A stretch of DNA of 37,478 nucleotides from Ectothiorhodospiraceae bacterium. GTDB taxonomy: Bacteria; Pseudomonadota; Gammaproteobacteria; SZUA-152. Positions within the stretch are counted from its first letter, which is position 1. Each line of letters starts with the position of its first letter. The DNA lies in contig NVUB02000166.1 in the NCBI GenBank assembly GCA_002401775.2, positions 1 through 37,478 on the forward strand. Direction: 5' to 3'. Made by a program: the position numbers and the translations under genes. Below the pieces are notes generated by a model. It worked only from the letters and a program-made list of their open reading frames with translations. It searched no databases and was not told the origin of the DNA. Below, piece by piece: positions 1 to 11,531 of the stretch.

Positions 1-11
1 ATAGGACAGCA

Positions 12-245
12 GTGATGGTGAAAATTATGTTATTTCGAATTTCATTTTTTATAATATCGTTAATGGTAACGTCTTCTGCATATGCGGTAGATAGTTATCG
101 GTATGCTCATGTGACTATTGAAACACCGTGGGCGATTTTTATCTTTTTACTGTTAATCATACTGGTGCCGTTTGTTTTAATGGCCATATTACATTGGTAT
201 TTTGCCGGCAAAGATCCGGCTGCTGAACAGAATGACCATGAGTAA
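12..245 (+). CDS. small membrane protein, secreted N-terminus
   Basis: Unrecognised 77-residue protein. It opens with a likely signal peptide (hydrophobic residues about 6-22, ending SSAYA), followed by a short periplasmic stretch and one strong membrane helix (about residues 39-62, rich in Ile/Leu/Phe). The short tail is charged (AGKDPAAEQNDHE). Its last codons overlap the start of the next gene, so the two are probably translated together. The neighbours (CcoG, cytochrome c, FixH-like protein) suggest a small accessory subunit of a respiratory complex, but no family motif proves it. The gene lies at the window edge, so the beginning of its operon is not visible. Confidence 0.6.
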   Translation: MMVKIMLFRISFFIISLMVTSSAYAVDSYRYAHVTIETPWAIFIFLLLIILVPFVLMAILHWYFAGKDPAAEQNDHE

Positions 246-702
246 GTTTAGTGTAAGGTTGTTATTTGTTATTGCAGTTTTCTTCAGCCTGCCAGTATTG
301 GCTTTAGCTGATGATGCTCTGTCGCCGTCGGGTGATCGTCAGACTCAACTTATTCAAAAACAGACCCTTCAGCTGGAAGCCCTGCAAAAGCAAGTGCTTC
401 GGCTGCAAGCTGAGAAAAAGGCCGCGGCCGAACAGGACAGTGCCAGCGTAATTCGCTCCTTTGCCTCTGACAAATCAGCTAAAAGTGAATTGGTAGCCAT
501 AGACGATAAAACCAAACATATTGTGATGTTTTCGTTGGGTGTACCTCTGCTGCTGTTTTTGTTAGCCACCGCAAGTTTTGGTATCGCCATGGGTGTGTAC
601 GGTAAACCCGTATTTGTGCCCCATATGGTGTGTGCCGGATTTAGTGTTAGCCTGGCGCTTGGCCATGCCGTTGTGGGTATTGTCTGGTTTTACCCGTTTT
701 AG
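232..702 (+). CDS. membrane protein with coiled coil, unknown function
   Basis: Not recognised. Two in-frame ATGs (232 and 238) overlap the end of the upstream gene; either gives a protein of about 155 residues. Visible features are a cleavable signal peptide (LLFVIAVFFSLPVLALA), a Gln/Leu/Lys-rich heptad-like stretch (QLIQKQTLQLEALQKQVLRL) that should form a coiled coil, then two C-terminal hydrophobic segments (MFSLGVPLLLFLLATASFGIAMG and a second one ending in VVGIVWFYPF). It is probably an inner-membrane protein with a periplasmic coiled coil, co-transcribed with the 77-residue gene. A role in assembling a terminal oxidase is only a guess from context. Confidence 0.6.
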   Translation: MTMSKFSVRLLFVIAVFFSLPVLALADDALSPSGDRQTQLIQKQTLQLEALQKQVLRLQAEKKAAAEQDSASVIRSFASDKSAKSELVAIDDKTKHIVMFSLGVPLLLFLLATASFGIAMGVYGKPVFVPHMVCAGFSVSLALGHAVVGIVWFYPF

Positions 703-791
703 TCTTTACTCTTTCCTTAAAGACGCGTTATTAATTTTAGCCTCGCCATTTTTCACTATAAAAACACCGCTTACTGACGACCTCGCCTATC

Positions 792-3437
792 ATGCAACAG
801 GTTTTTGATTCACGCCGGCTAGGTCTTATTCTTATCACGCTTTACCTTATTTCAGGTGCGGCGAGTCTATGTTACGAAATACTCTGGTCACGTATGCTGT
901 CACTGCAATTTGGTGTCAGTATTTTTGGAGTGCTCGCGACGGTGACTGCCTACATGGCAGGCTTGGGAATCGGTAGTTTTATCGGTGCCCGCTGGAGCCA
1001 GCACACGTTACGTCCCTTGCGCCTGTTTGCCCTGCTTGAACTTTCTGTTGCCATCGCGGCATTGTTTATTCCTGTTTTATTTCAATTTCTCGATGCACAA
1101 TTTGCCAGCTTGTCCGGCAGTCTAAGTTATTCAAGCTGGTTAGCCTTGCAGATTGTGGTCGTTATTCTGGTGTTGATGGTGCCAGCGCTGGCGATGGGGG
1201 CAGGTTTCCCATTGATATTAAGCGCCGTGCAAAACACACGAATTACCCTGGGTGGTATTTACGGTATAAACGCTTTGGGTGGTGCGGTGGGCGCCTTGTT
1301 GCCGTTATGGCTGTTACCCACTTTGGGCTGGCTATCGTCGTTACGTGCCGTTGCCTTACTCGGCATTGCGGTGGCGATCGTTGCACTTCTTTTATCCTGG
1401 CGTAATGAATCAAAGCGTCAGCCTAGTCATATGACTGGAAAATCTGCTGCAATGCTCCCAGAAATAAAGCGTCCAGCAACAAAATGGTTACTGGTCTACG
1501 CCGGTATTGGCGCGGGTGCCTTGATGCTGGAAATCGGTTGGACACGTCTTTTGGGCATGGTCATGTTGCGCACAGAATACGTGTTGGCGATTATCCTCGC
1601 GGTGTTTTTGTTAGGCATCGGTTTTGGTAGTCTCCTGGCACGTTACCTCCCCCAGCGTTTCTGGCTTTCAGTTCTGCCGATTATCGCCAGTGGTTTTGCG
1701 ATTCTTAGCTTGTGGTGGTTACCCATTCTTTCTGCCTGGGTAGAAGCAAGCCATTTTGCATCGCTGTCATCGGCGTTGTGGTTACAGGGTTGCGCAGTGG
1801 TGACATTAACCTTGCCGGTAACACTCATGTTGGGTGCCTGGTTACCGTTGCTGGCCATGCGCCTGGGTGACCGTTTTCACAGCGGCGTGTGGTTATATGG
1901 CGCCAATTCTATTGGCGCAGCCATCGGGGTATTAACGGCAGGATTTGTGTTGATTCCGACCATCGGCAGTAGCGCGACTATTGTGATGGGCGCGGCATTA
2001 TTGTTGGTGCTGGGATTGAGCATGGCGCAGGCCTGGGCATCACGTCCGGTCTGGCTAGCGGTGATGTTACTGATTGCTGCTGCTGTGCCGGTGCTGAACA
2101 TGCCGAGTGTCGATCGCCTGATGCCGCAGATTTATGGGCAAACCACACAGCGAACCCTTAACGAAGATGCCATCTCCATTACCCATGTTTTAGAACGTCC
2201 CAATGGCCAGCGTTTATTACTGGCCGATATGCGCCGCATGGATGCTTCGTCTGAACCCACGGCCGTTGTCGTGCAAATGAATCAGGTACGTTTACCGTTA
2301 TTACTGCATCCTGAACCGCACAAGCTGTTATTGCTGGGCCTGGGTACTGGTATCTCTGCATCGGCTTCATTAGATTATCCGGACCTGGAACGCACCGCTG
2401 TCGAATTGTCTCAAGGCGCCATTGATGCTGCGCGAGATGAATTCGATGTGGTCAACGGAAATGTCATGCAGCACATGCGTGTTGTGCGTGACGATGCTCG
2501 GCATTTTTTACAAAGCAGTAACGAAAGCTTTGATGTGATTATCGGCGACCTTTTTCATCCGGATTTGGTAGGGCGCAGCGCCTTGTTATCGCGCCAGCAG
2601 TTCCAACGCGCGAACGAACACCTCGCCAAAAAGGGCGTATTTGTACAATGGTTGGCACTGAATCAATTTGATGTAAAAAGTTTGCAAGTGGTACTGCACA
2701 CCTTCAAGCAGGTATTTCCTGATGCGGTTATTTTTGTCGATGCATTTCGTTTGGCGATGGTCGGTGTAAAGGAAGGCAGCGTTGGCAGTGCGCCAATGTT
2801 TAATAATTTGCAAAGGCTTTCATCGCAGCAGATTGAGGCGGTGACGGGTGGCGAAGGCCCTTGGACCTGGTTGGGCCGTTATTGGGGGGGCATTCCTGAG
2901 TTGGATGTTCCCATACAAGACGAATGGGCGCCGGTGATCGAGTATCAGTTACCGAGCGCACGATATGATGGCGGTCTGGATTTGTCGCAGGTATTAGCCT
3001 GGTTATTATCAGTGAGACCAAGGCTTGACCTTGCCGCCCAACAGCTCGACATGCCTGATTATGATTTTCCGCAATTTGAGCTCGCCTATGCTGCCACCGA
3101 ATTAGCGCATCGCAGTTGGCTGGCGCTATTACTGGGGCGGGGAGGCGAGGGCTATCGACTGTTGCCGCTGGCCTACCAGGCCAATCCCCGTGATCGCTGG
3201 GTTGGTTTTGCGCTGGCGGATGCTGTATTGGAAGACCGTGCTGCCGCCCAAGCCCGCGGATTGAGCGAGCAGCAATTACTGGAATCCGTATTGCGTATTC
3301 GGCCGGATCATGTGGAGGCACTGAAGCGTTTGTGGCAATTGTCGGCCGCAGCCGGAGATAAAGAAATGGCCCGTGATTATCGCCAGCGATTTGCCATTTT
3401 GAGCCCTCTGGATGCGGATCTAAAGATTTCGCGGTAA
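792..3437 (+). CDS. fused membrane / spermidine synthase-like protein with C-terminal repeats
   Basis: An 881-residue fusion. About the first 440 residues are polytopic membrane helices typical of the spermidine-synthase-associated transporter-like domain (N-terminal GAASLCYEILWSRML is the family hallmark, repeated in the second half as GALMLEIGWTRLLGM). Residues about 470-700 form a class I aminopropyl/methyltransferase fold: the nucleotide-binding loop LLLGLGTG lies at residues 514-520, with an acidic strand (TAVELSQGAIDAAR) and DVIIGDLF further on. The last 150 or so residues look like helical TPR-type repeats. Such fusions are common but mostly uncharacterised; true spermidine synthesis is unproven. 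No good ribosome binding site precedes the ATG. Confidence 0.85.
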   Translation: MQQVFDSRRLGLILITLYLISGAASLCYEILWSRMLSLQFGVSIFGVLATVTAYMAGLGIGSFIGARWSQHTLRPLRLFALLELSVAIAALFIPVLFQFLDAQFASLSGSLSYSSWLALQIVVVILVLMVPALAMGAGFPLILSAVQNTRITLGGIYGINALGGAVGALLPLWLLPTLGWLSSLRAVALLGIAVAIVALLLSWRNESKRQPSHMTGKSAAMLPEIKRPATKWLLVYAGIGAGALMLEIGWTRLLGMVMLRTEYVLAIILAVFLLGIGFGSLLARYLPQRFWLSVLPIIASGFAILSLWWLPILSAWVEASHFASLSSALWLQGCAVVTLTLPVTLMLGAWLPLLAMRLGDRFHSGVWLYGANSIGAAIGVLTAGFVLIPTIGSSATIVMGAALLLVLGLSMAQAWASRPVWLAVMLLIAAAVPVLNMPSVDRLMPQIYGQTTQRTLNEDAISITHVLERPNGQRLLLADMRRMDASSEPTAVVVQMNQVRLPLLLHPEPHKLLLLGLGTGISASASLDYPDLERTAVELSQGAIDAARDEFDVVNGNVMQHMRVVRDDARHFLQSSNESFDVIIGDLFHPDLVGRSALLSRQQFQRANEHLAKKGVFVQWLALNQFDVKSLQVVLHTFKQVFPDAVIFVDAFRLAMVGVKEGSVGSAPMFNNLQRLSSQQIEAVTGGEGPWTWLGRYWGGIPELDVPIQDEWAPVIEYQLPSARYDGGLDLSQVLAWLLSVRPRLDLAAQQLDMPDYDFPQFELAYAATELAHRSWLALLLGRGGEGYRLLPLAYQANPRDRWVGFALADAVLEDRAAAQARGLSEQQLLESVLRIRPDHVEALKRLWQLSAAAGDKEMARDYRQRFAILSPLDADLKISR

Positions 3438-3598
3438 TAATTTTCAGCGTAATAATTGCAGGTCTGAATGACAGGGCAAGGAAATTTGTAACCTATTGAA
3501 ACTATTCACTAAATCAATAATGTCATCCGAAAATCAGTCTCCATGTCCAATCGCCAAGTTGCTCAGGAAGAATGAAAAATGAGTCCTGAAATGGTAAG

Positions 3599-4909
3599 AT
3601 GCGCCGCATGAGTAGTCATGATTCCCTGAGTAAAATTTCAATCACCGTTGAGCCTGCTAATAACGGCACAAATTTCCATTGGCGTCGCCGTATAATGCAG
3701 TTCATGTTTATCGCCATCGCCATTATTGTACCGGTGAGTGGACTGTTGCGTGTTGACCTGGTGACAGGTGCCTTTGTGGTACTGGACCGGCAAATCTGGT
3801 GGGCAGACTTCTTTTTGATCTTTGGATTATGGCTGCTCTTGGCCAGTGGAATGGTTATGCTGTATTCCACCGTTGGGACCGCTTTTTGTGGCTGGGCCTG
3901 TCCGCAAAACACCTTGTCTGAAATTGCCAATGACTGGACGTATCGCTTGCTCGGTAAACGCGCCGACATGAGTGTGGCCGGCGAAAAAATGAAAGTGGCA
4001 TCGGCCAAAGACCGTTGGTATAACTGGTTGTTACTGGGCACAATCCTGGTGGCGATGTCGATGCTGCTGGCATTGATTCCATTATTATACTTTTATCCCC
4101 CCGACGTCATTTGGTCGTTTATGACCTTTCGGGACGATGAGCGTTTGGCGGACTCTCTGCATTATATTTATTTCATCTGCATGTTGGTGGTGCTGGTGGA
4201 TGTGAGCTTTATCCGTCATTTCTGGTGCCGTTTCATGTGTGTATACCGTGTCTGGCAGCATGGGTTTAAAACTCATCAAACGTTGAAACTAGCTTATGAT
4301 GATGCACGTTCCGAGTCGTGTGAAAAATGTAATTTTTGCAGCACCGTGTGTTTCATCGGTCTGGATCCTACCAATACCGACATGTACGACAGCTGTATAA
4401 ACTGTGGTGAATGCATTGATGCTTGTAACACTTTGCAGGCGAAAAAAGGCGAAACAGGCTTGCTGAGCTTTACCACTGAATCCACAAAGAAAGACAGCAA
4501 GCTTCGCAATCTGGCAGGCATGTCGGAACGCATGCGCTGGACTTTGCCGTTCAGTGCCTTGGGCTTAGGCTTGTTTGTGTGGGGAATTATTTCTTACGAT
4601 TATTATCATTTGTCCGTATACCGCGTGGATCAACAATATGGCACGGTGATTCGTGACTATCGCATCGCGGTGTCCAATAAACTGTATAGTAACGCAGAAT
4701 TAAAGATCAGTATTGAAGGAATGGATGAGAAGGACTATGTCTTATCCCAAAAAGTAGTGCAGTTTGATAGTGCGGGTCGAATCGACCTGGTAGTGCATAT
4801 GAATTCCACAATTCCACCAGGGCTGCATACATTTTTGGTACATGTAAATGCGATGGATGGCTGGCACGATGCCTATCGTGTGCAGCATTTCGTGGAAAAA
4901 AATTCCTGA
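3599..4909 (+). CDS. ccoG: CcoG/FixG/RdxA, cbb3 oxidase maturation iron-sulfur protein
   Basis: CcoG is an inner-membrane iron-sulfur protein; in studied bacteria it reduces Cu(II) for the maturation of cbb3-type cytochrome oxidase. Here a first helix is followed by the conserved FCGWACPQ motif (Cys97 and Cys101), more helices, and two ferredoxin-type clusters (Cys241-x2-Cys244-x2-Cys247-x3-Cys251, then SCINCGECIDAC from Cys266). A last helix follows, then a C-terminal periplasmic Ig-like domain. The length of 436 is slightly short for the family. A second ATG at 3608 (MSSHDSL) is an equally good start. It is followed by three genes that look like cbb3 accessory components, but ccoN and ccoO are not in the window. 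Confidence 0.93.
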   Translation: MRRMSSHDSLSKISITVEPANNGTNFHWRRRIMQFMFIAIAIIVPVSGLLRVDLVTGAFVVLDRQIWWADFFLIFGLWLLLASGMVMLYSTVGTAFCGWACPQNTLSEIANDWTYRLLGKRADMSVAGEKMKVASAKDRWYNWLLLGTILVAMSMLLALIPLLYFYPPDVIWSFMTFRDDERLADSLHYIYFICMLVVLVDVSFIRHFWCRFMCVYRVWQHGFKTHQTLKLAYDDARSESCEKCNFCSTVCFIGLDPTNTDMYDSCINCGECIDACNTLQAKKGETGLLSFTTESTKKDSKLRNLAGMSERMRWTLPFSALGLGLFVWGIISYDYYHLSVYRVDQQYGTVIRDYRIAVSNKLYSNAELKISIEGMDEKDYVLSQKVVQFDSAGRIDLVVHMNSTIPPGLHTFLVHVNAMDGWHDAYRVQHFVEKNS

Positions 4910-5027
4910 CTGAGTACGGCTATTCTTAACGGGGAAATTGCCGGGAAAACGGTTGTGAAAATGGCTGATAAATACTCATTTTTGGCCAAATGTGTAATTT
5001 GAAGTATAAAAATGTAGTGGAAAGCCA

Positions 5028-5573
5028 ATGAAAAATGACGCAGATAGCAATGTTAACAACGACGTTAATAACAACACGCAAAAAAATGCCAATGAAGAAG
5101 TTGAACCTCTAAAAGCGATTGAAGAGACACCGTGGGGGGTTATTCCCGCTGACAATTTCGGTTATGCCTCGGACGAAGAGCGTCGCGCTAAACGTGGATT
5201 AGAAGATTGGGAAATGATCGACGCCATACCCGATTCACAACTGCCCGTGCCACGATGGTTTATTGCTATTATTGTCGCGGTAGTATTAGTGGCTGTAGGC
5301 TTGAGTTTTCCTTTTTGGGGAGATCGCCCTGGCTACGAGCGCGAGTGGATTAATTGGGGGTTTGGTGTGGCATTATTGTACATCACCGTCTTCGGTACCT
5401 TTGTTTATTACATGGTTAACTTTTATGGTTCAAAAGTGGCCGGGCGTTTGGACAATGATAAATTGAGTGATAAATATAATGAATTGCAGGCTTCAAAAAA
5501 GACGAATACCACAGAAAGCGATTCGGGTGAAAAAAATGATCTCCATGCAAAAAACACTTCTTTTAACGATTAA
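5028..5573 (+). CDS. two-helix membrane protein with CcoP-like first helix
   Basis: Uncharacterised 181-residue protein. The N-terminus is Asn-rich and hydrophilic (about 50 residues), followed by a conserved-looking patch (TPWGVIPADNFGYASDEER) and two membrane helices (about residues 77-98 and 114-136). The run DSQLPVPRWFIAIIV recalls the DNPLPRWW segment that precedes the membrane anchor of CcoP, the dihaem subunit of cbb3 oxidase, but no CxxCH is present. The next gene, overlapping its 3' end, encodes a separate monohaem cytochrome, so anchor and haem parts may be split between two proteins. This is inference from motif and context. The C-terminus is charged and disordered. Confidence 0.65.
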   Translation: MKNDADSNVNNDVNNNTQKNANEEVEPLKAIEETPWGVIPADNFGYASDEERRAKRGLEDWEMIDAIPDSQLPVPRWFIAIIVAVVLVAVGLSFPFWGDRPGYEREWINWGFGVALLYITVFGTFVYYMVNFYGSKVAGRLDNDKLSDKYNELQASKKTNTTESDSGEKNDLHAKNTSFND

Positions 5574-5850
5574 CCTGGCGGTACTATTATTTCTTTCTGC
5601 CTGCAACGGGGATGCACCATCGGCGAAAGACTATCCAGAGTTCGATACTGCATCTGCGCGATTGTATATAGCCAAATGTGGCGATTGCCATGTCGCGCCA
5701 CAACCCTCGGCTCAGACAGCACGGGCCTGGCCGGGTATTCTGCAACGTATGCAAATGCGTATGAAGGCAAAAGCGCGTAAACCTCTGGATGAGACAGAGC
5801 TGGACATGGTTTTGGATTACGTGCAGCGCCATGCGCGAATCGACAAATAA
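5536..5850 (+). CDS. monohaem c-type cytochrome lipoprotein
   Basis: A small cytochrome c of about 104 residues. The probable start is ATG 5536 (MISMQKTLLL) or 5545, inside the 3' end of the preceding gene. A lipoprotein signal peptide ends in LFLSAC, so the protein should be lipid-anchored facing the periplasm. One haem site, KCGDCH, follows about 35 residues later, and the tail (ETELDMVLDYVQRHAR) is the usual last helix of class I cytochromes. The methionines of MQMRMKAKARKPL are possible axial ligands. It probably passes electrons to or within the respiratory complex suggested by CcoG and the upstream CcoP-like membrane protein. Confidence 0.82.
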   Translation: MISMQKTLLLTINLAVLLFLSACNGDAPSAKDYPEFDTASARLYIAKCGDCHVAPQPSAQTARAWPGILQRMQMRMKAKARKPLDETELDMVLDYVQRHARIDK

Positions 5851-5973
5851 TAATACTTCGCCATAGCCCCGTATTTTACTAACCAGGTATCACAGCCGCC
5901 CCATTCGCTTGGTATTCACCGCCAGTTAGGCTGGCAGACATTAGCGATTGGATTGCTGTAGAGAATTAGAAAC

Positions 5974-6513
5974 ATGAAAGCCAATACTCGCTCTCCGTCA
6001 TCCCTGCGTACGCCGATATCCACTGGTTTTAACATCGTTATGGATTCCGGTTCTTGTGATCTAACGGTTATAAATGCCATAGAGAGTCTAGGCCGGAGTG
6101 ACGAAAAAAAGTGTTACCTGAATTATCTGCTTATACTTTTAATGGCCGTCGTGTTAGCAGGCTGTAGTGATAGTCCCATGGTAGTGTTAGGGCCGCAGCA
6201 ATGGGAAGACTTGGAATTTAGGGTGGAAGTGCATCCGAGCCCGCCTAGTGTGGGTATGACAGAGTTTATCGTTATCGCCAGTCGTGATGTTTACAAGCCC
6301 GGTGTCGGTTTGGTTGTGGATATTCGTGTGGATGAAACGGGGAAATGGCGACAGGCAATACAGGATGGATTTACCGGAGTCTATCGACGGGCCGTTTTTA
6401 TCAGAGATCCGAAGACGCAGTCGTTGCATGTGAATGTTCGGCGCTCCACTAACGATGACAAGGTCTCGTTATCCTTCCCATTAAATCAAGTGATGGCCGC
6501 CCCGCAACAATGA
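5974..6513 (+). CDS. FixH/YtkA-like lipoprotein, start uncertain
   Basis: The supported part begins near 6110: a hydrophobic segment and lipobox (LLILLMAVVLAGC, lipidated Cys64 if read from 5974), then about 110 residues of beta-rich sequence (FRVEVHPSPPSVGMTEFIV, RRAVFIRD, LHVNVRR). This resembles the periplasmic Ig-like domain of FixH/YtkA proteins that accompany CcoG. The first 60 codons are doubtful: bases about 5997-6060 resemble the palindromic intergenic repeat seen elsewhere in the window, and no good ribosome binding site precedes 5974. A GTG at 6098 followed by an A7 run would give a clean lipoprotein leader if one A were added, so a frameshift or homopolymer error is possible. Confidence 0.6.
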   Translation: MKANTRSPSSLRTPISTGFNIVMDSGSCDLTVINAIESLGRSDEKKCYLNYLLILLMAVVLAGCSDSPMVVLGPQQWEDLEFRVEVHPSPPSVGMTEFIVIASRDVYKPGVGLVVDIRVDETGKWRQAIQDGFTGVYRRAVFIRDPKTQSLHVNVRRSTNDDKVSLSFPLNQVMAAPQQ

Positions 6514-6733
6514 TAGCGTCCTGATCAGAATGGCGCTTACGTAACTCTACAGTAAACAGTAAGGCTGGATTCCGAAAACTTGGCGGTGATAAGGGCTTCT
6601 GGATAGCAGCCTGCAGGATGACAGTATCTGTTGGTTTTCGTCAATGTCATTTAGCCCTTGCGCATTTTTACGCGGCTGAAAAAGCATCTGCTTAATAAGA
6701 CGCTTGCTTCACAAAAAATCTGACGAGTTTAGT

Positions 6734-7234
6734 TTACCGCTCTGCCAGTCGTTTACTGGGACGCCAACGCCTCAGTAATAATATACGGTCACCACCGCGT
6801 TCTTCACTACACCTTGGGCAGGTGAGATAGCTCAGGTACATTTTTTTGGGCATTCGTCCTCCATCTAACAATGTTTCTTGTTGTTTGCGGACACTATTTC
6901 GCATCGTGCCAATACCACCCTCATGCAAAAAACCGTGTAACTGGAAGTCAGCAGGCAGTCGTTGAAAATGTCGGGACGGAGAAGAGGTGTCCTCAAGTAG
7001 ACGAATCATTTTGCCGCGTAACCAGCCGGTGCGTGTTAGCGCAAAGCCAGGCCAGCGTTCGGTGATCTCCAGCTGTTCTATGTCGCTTTGTTGACGTTGT
7101 CGGTAGAGCTCAAACGACAGAGGCATGTGCAAAAATGAGGCGATGGGTAATACATGGGCCGCATGGTTAGCGAGGTCGATATCCAGGCCATGCCAGTCCG
7201 GGTACTCGCCAGGACAGCCGCATTCTAAAATCAT
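6734..7234 (-). CDS. unknown protein coupled to oxidase-like subunit
   Basis: Not recognised; 166 residues, soluble, with no signal peptide. Its ATG overlaps the TGA of the upstream oxidase-like gene by four bases (ATGA), so the two are translationally coupled. Notable residues are an N-terminal CGCPGEYPDWHGLDIDL patch with Cys5 and Cys7, several His in HAAHVLPIASFLHMP, and a C-terminal CPRC pair. These could bind a metal together, but this is a guess. The rest is rich in Arg, Trp and Leu. Coupling to a haem-ligand-bearing membrane protein suggests a role in its assembly or regulation. Confidence 0.65.
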   Translation of the reverse strand: MILECGCPGEYPDWHGLDIDLANHAAHVLPIASFLHMPLSFELYRQRQQSDIEQLEITERWPGFALTRTGWLRGKMIRLLEDTSSPSRHFQRLPADFQLHGFLHEGGIGTMRNSVRKQQETLLDGGRMPKKMYLSYLTCPRCSEERGGDRILLLRRWRPSKRLAER

Positions 7235-7794
7235 GATGTGCGGCGAATCTTCCGCACAGTCAAAAATATATTGGCGAAATAGACCCAGAAACCAATGCCC
7301 ATTATTGTGGACACTATACCAATGGTCGGGCCGTAGAAGCGGTGAATATCATCGACTAGATCAGGGTCTTCCAACAGTGCGAGCCCCTCCATGATGCCAA
7401 AGCCCATCAGGGTGCTATAAAAACCGGTAATGCCAAGGCTCGTCCACCAAAACGTATGGGTAACCAGACGCTGAGAATAGAGGCTAACGCCACTCATTTT
7501 AGGCAGCAAATAATAGGACGCGCCCATGAGAAATATCACAACACCACCAACCACATTGATATGTGCGTGAGCGAGAGGGTCAATGAGATGGCCGGGGCCA
7601 CCATATGGACTGCCGATACTGTCCAGCCAGGCGCGGACCGGGCGAATGACTTGCAAAACACCGTGTACCGTACCGATGAACAAGCACAGGGACGATACCA
7701 CTATAAATTTTACCAGCTTGCGTGTATCGCCAGCGTCAGAAACGTCAGTGGATCCAGAGGGTGGTTTTTGGGGTGATTGTATGGATGGTTGCAT
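7231..7794 (-). CDS. short heme-copper oxidase subunit I-like protein (C-terminal half)
   Basis: A four-helix membrane protein of 187 residues (192 if ATG 7809 is used). The second helix begins PLAHAHINVVGGVVIFL and runs into YYLLPKMSG. It matches helix X of CcoN/NorB-type subunit I, where two His (xHxH) bind the low-spin and high-spin haems, followed by the typical YYLxP end. The other helices (IVVSSLCLFIGTVHG, HTFWWTSLGITGF, HRFYGPTIGIVSTIMG) resemble helices IX, XI and XII. The N-terminal two-thirds of a full subunit I (about 470 residues), including the copper-binding helices, is absent. It may be a specialised small paralogue or a subunit partner rather than a working oxidase. Confidence 0.75.
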   Translation of the reverse strand: MQPSIQSPQKPPSGSTDVSDAGDTRKLVKFIVVSSLCLFIGTVHGVLQVIRPVRAWLDSIGSPYGGPGHLIDPLAHAHINVVGGVVIFLMGASYYLLPKMSGVSLYSQRLVTHTFWWTSLGITGFYSTLMGFGIMEGLALLEDPDLVDDIHRFYGPTIGIVSTIMGIGFWVYFANIFLTVRKIRRTS

Positions 7795-7997
7795 AGGTAC
7801 TGCCTGCATTGTGTAAGATAATATTGAGTAAGTCGTCAGATTGAAAATTTCTACGCTTGGCTCATCGGATTGAAGATGCTCTTGGTGAAGCGTATCTTCG
7901 TGAAACGATCAGAGTCATCAATATGACGCGCCCTGTTTAAGGGTAGAAAACCTAAAAGGCTAAAAAGGGGACCGCAGTAGAGAGTCAGCATAGATAC

Positions 7998-8025
7998 AAA
8001 AAAGCCCGGAATAAACCGGGCTTTT
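7998..8025 (-). terminator. rho-independent terminator after the 34-residue gene
   Basis: A GC-rich stem AAGCCCGG/CCGGGCTT with a six-base loop. Read on the minus strand it ends in a T run (the A run at 7998-8003). It lies about 50 bases past the stop of the small gene at 8077 and could end its transcript, separating it from the oxidase-like gene downstream. Confidence 0.8.
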
Positions 8026-8076
8026 GGGTGTGCAATCCTGGCAATTTTTAAATGCTGGGTGTCACACGCATAATGC

Positions 8077-8181
8077 TTATTTTTTACGTGCTTCGGCAGC
8101 GGCATCACAGCCAATACCACCCAGAATCATGCTTCCTACGATGATAACCAAAAATACAGTGATTGGAACAAGAATAGCCAT
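8077..8181 (-). CDS. 34-residue membrane microprotein
   Basis: A small gene with a very strong ribosome binding site: on the minus strand GAGGAGG stands six bases before ATG 8181. The peptide has one hydrophobic helix (MAILVPITVFLVIIVGSMIL), then GGIG, a single Cys, and a charged tail (AAAEARKK). A terminator follows at 7998-8025, so it looks like a complete transcription unit. The beginning, ILVPITVFLV, faintly recalls CcoS (LIPISLVLV), a small cbb3 assembly protein, but it is shorter and the rest does not match. It lies between yfhL and the oxidase-like gene. Translation is well supported by signals; function is unknown. Confidence 0.62.
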   Translation of the reverse strand: MAILVPITVFLVIIVGSMILGGIGCDAAAEARKK

Positions 8182-8330
8182 TTAATCCTCCTCGGAAAAC
8201 CTCCCGCCACAGGAGAGTTTGTCAAAAATCAGCCACGAGTCTACCCAATTGGATGAGCCCACGCAAGCCCAGGCAGGCCTTCATTTTATGGAGTGAAACC
8301 TGTGGAAATTAGTCAACTATCCGGAAAGCG

Positions 8331-8612
<282 letters not shown>

Positions 8613-8664
8613 TCAATAGTTAAGTATGACGTTAATCGTGGAAATAACAATGTATCAGAGCATG

Positions 8665-11531
<2,867 letters not shown>

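Noticed and set aside
2800-3321. 173-residue open frame on the minus strand
   Set aside because: It is the antisense of the C-terminal part of the membrane-spermidine-synthase-like gene, which has clear family motifs on the plus strand.
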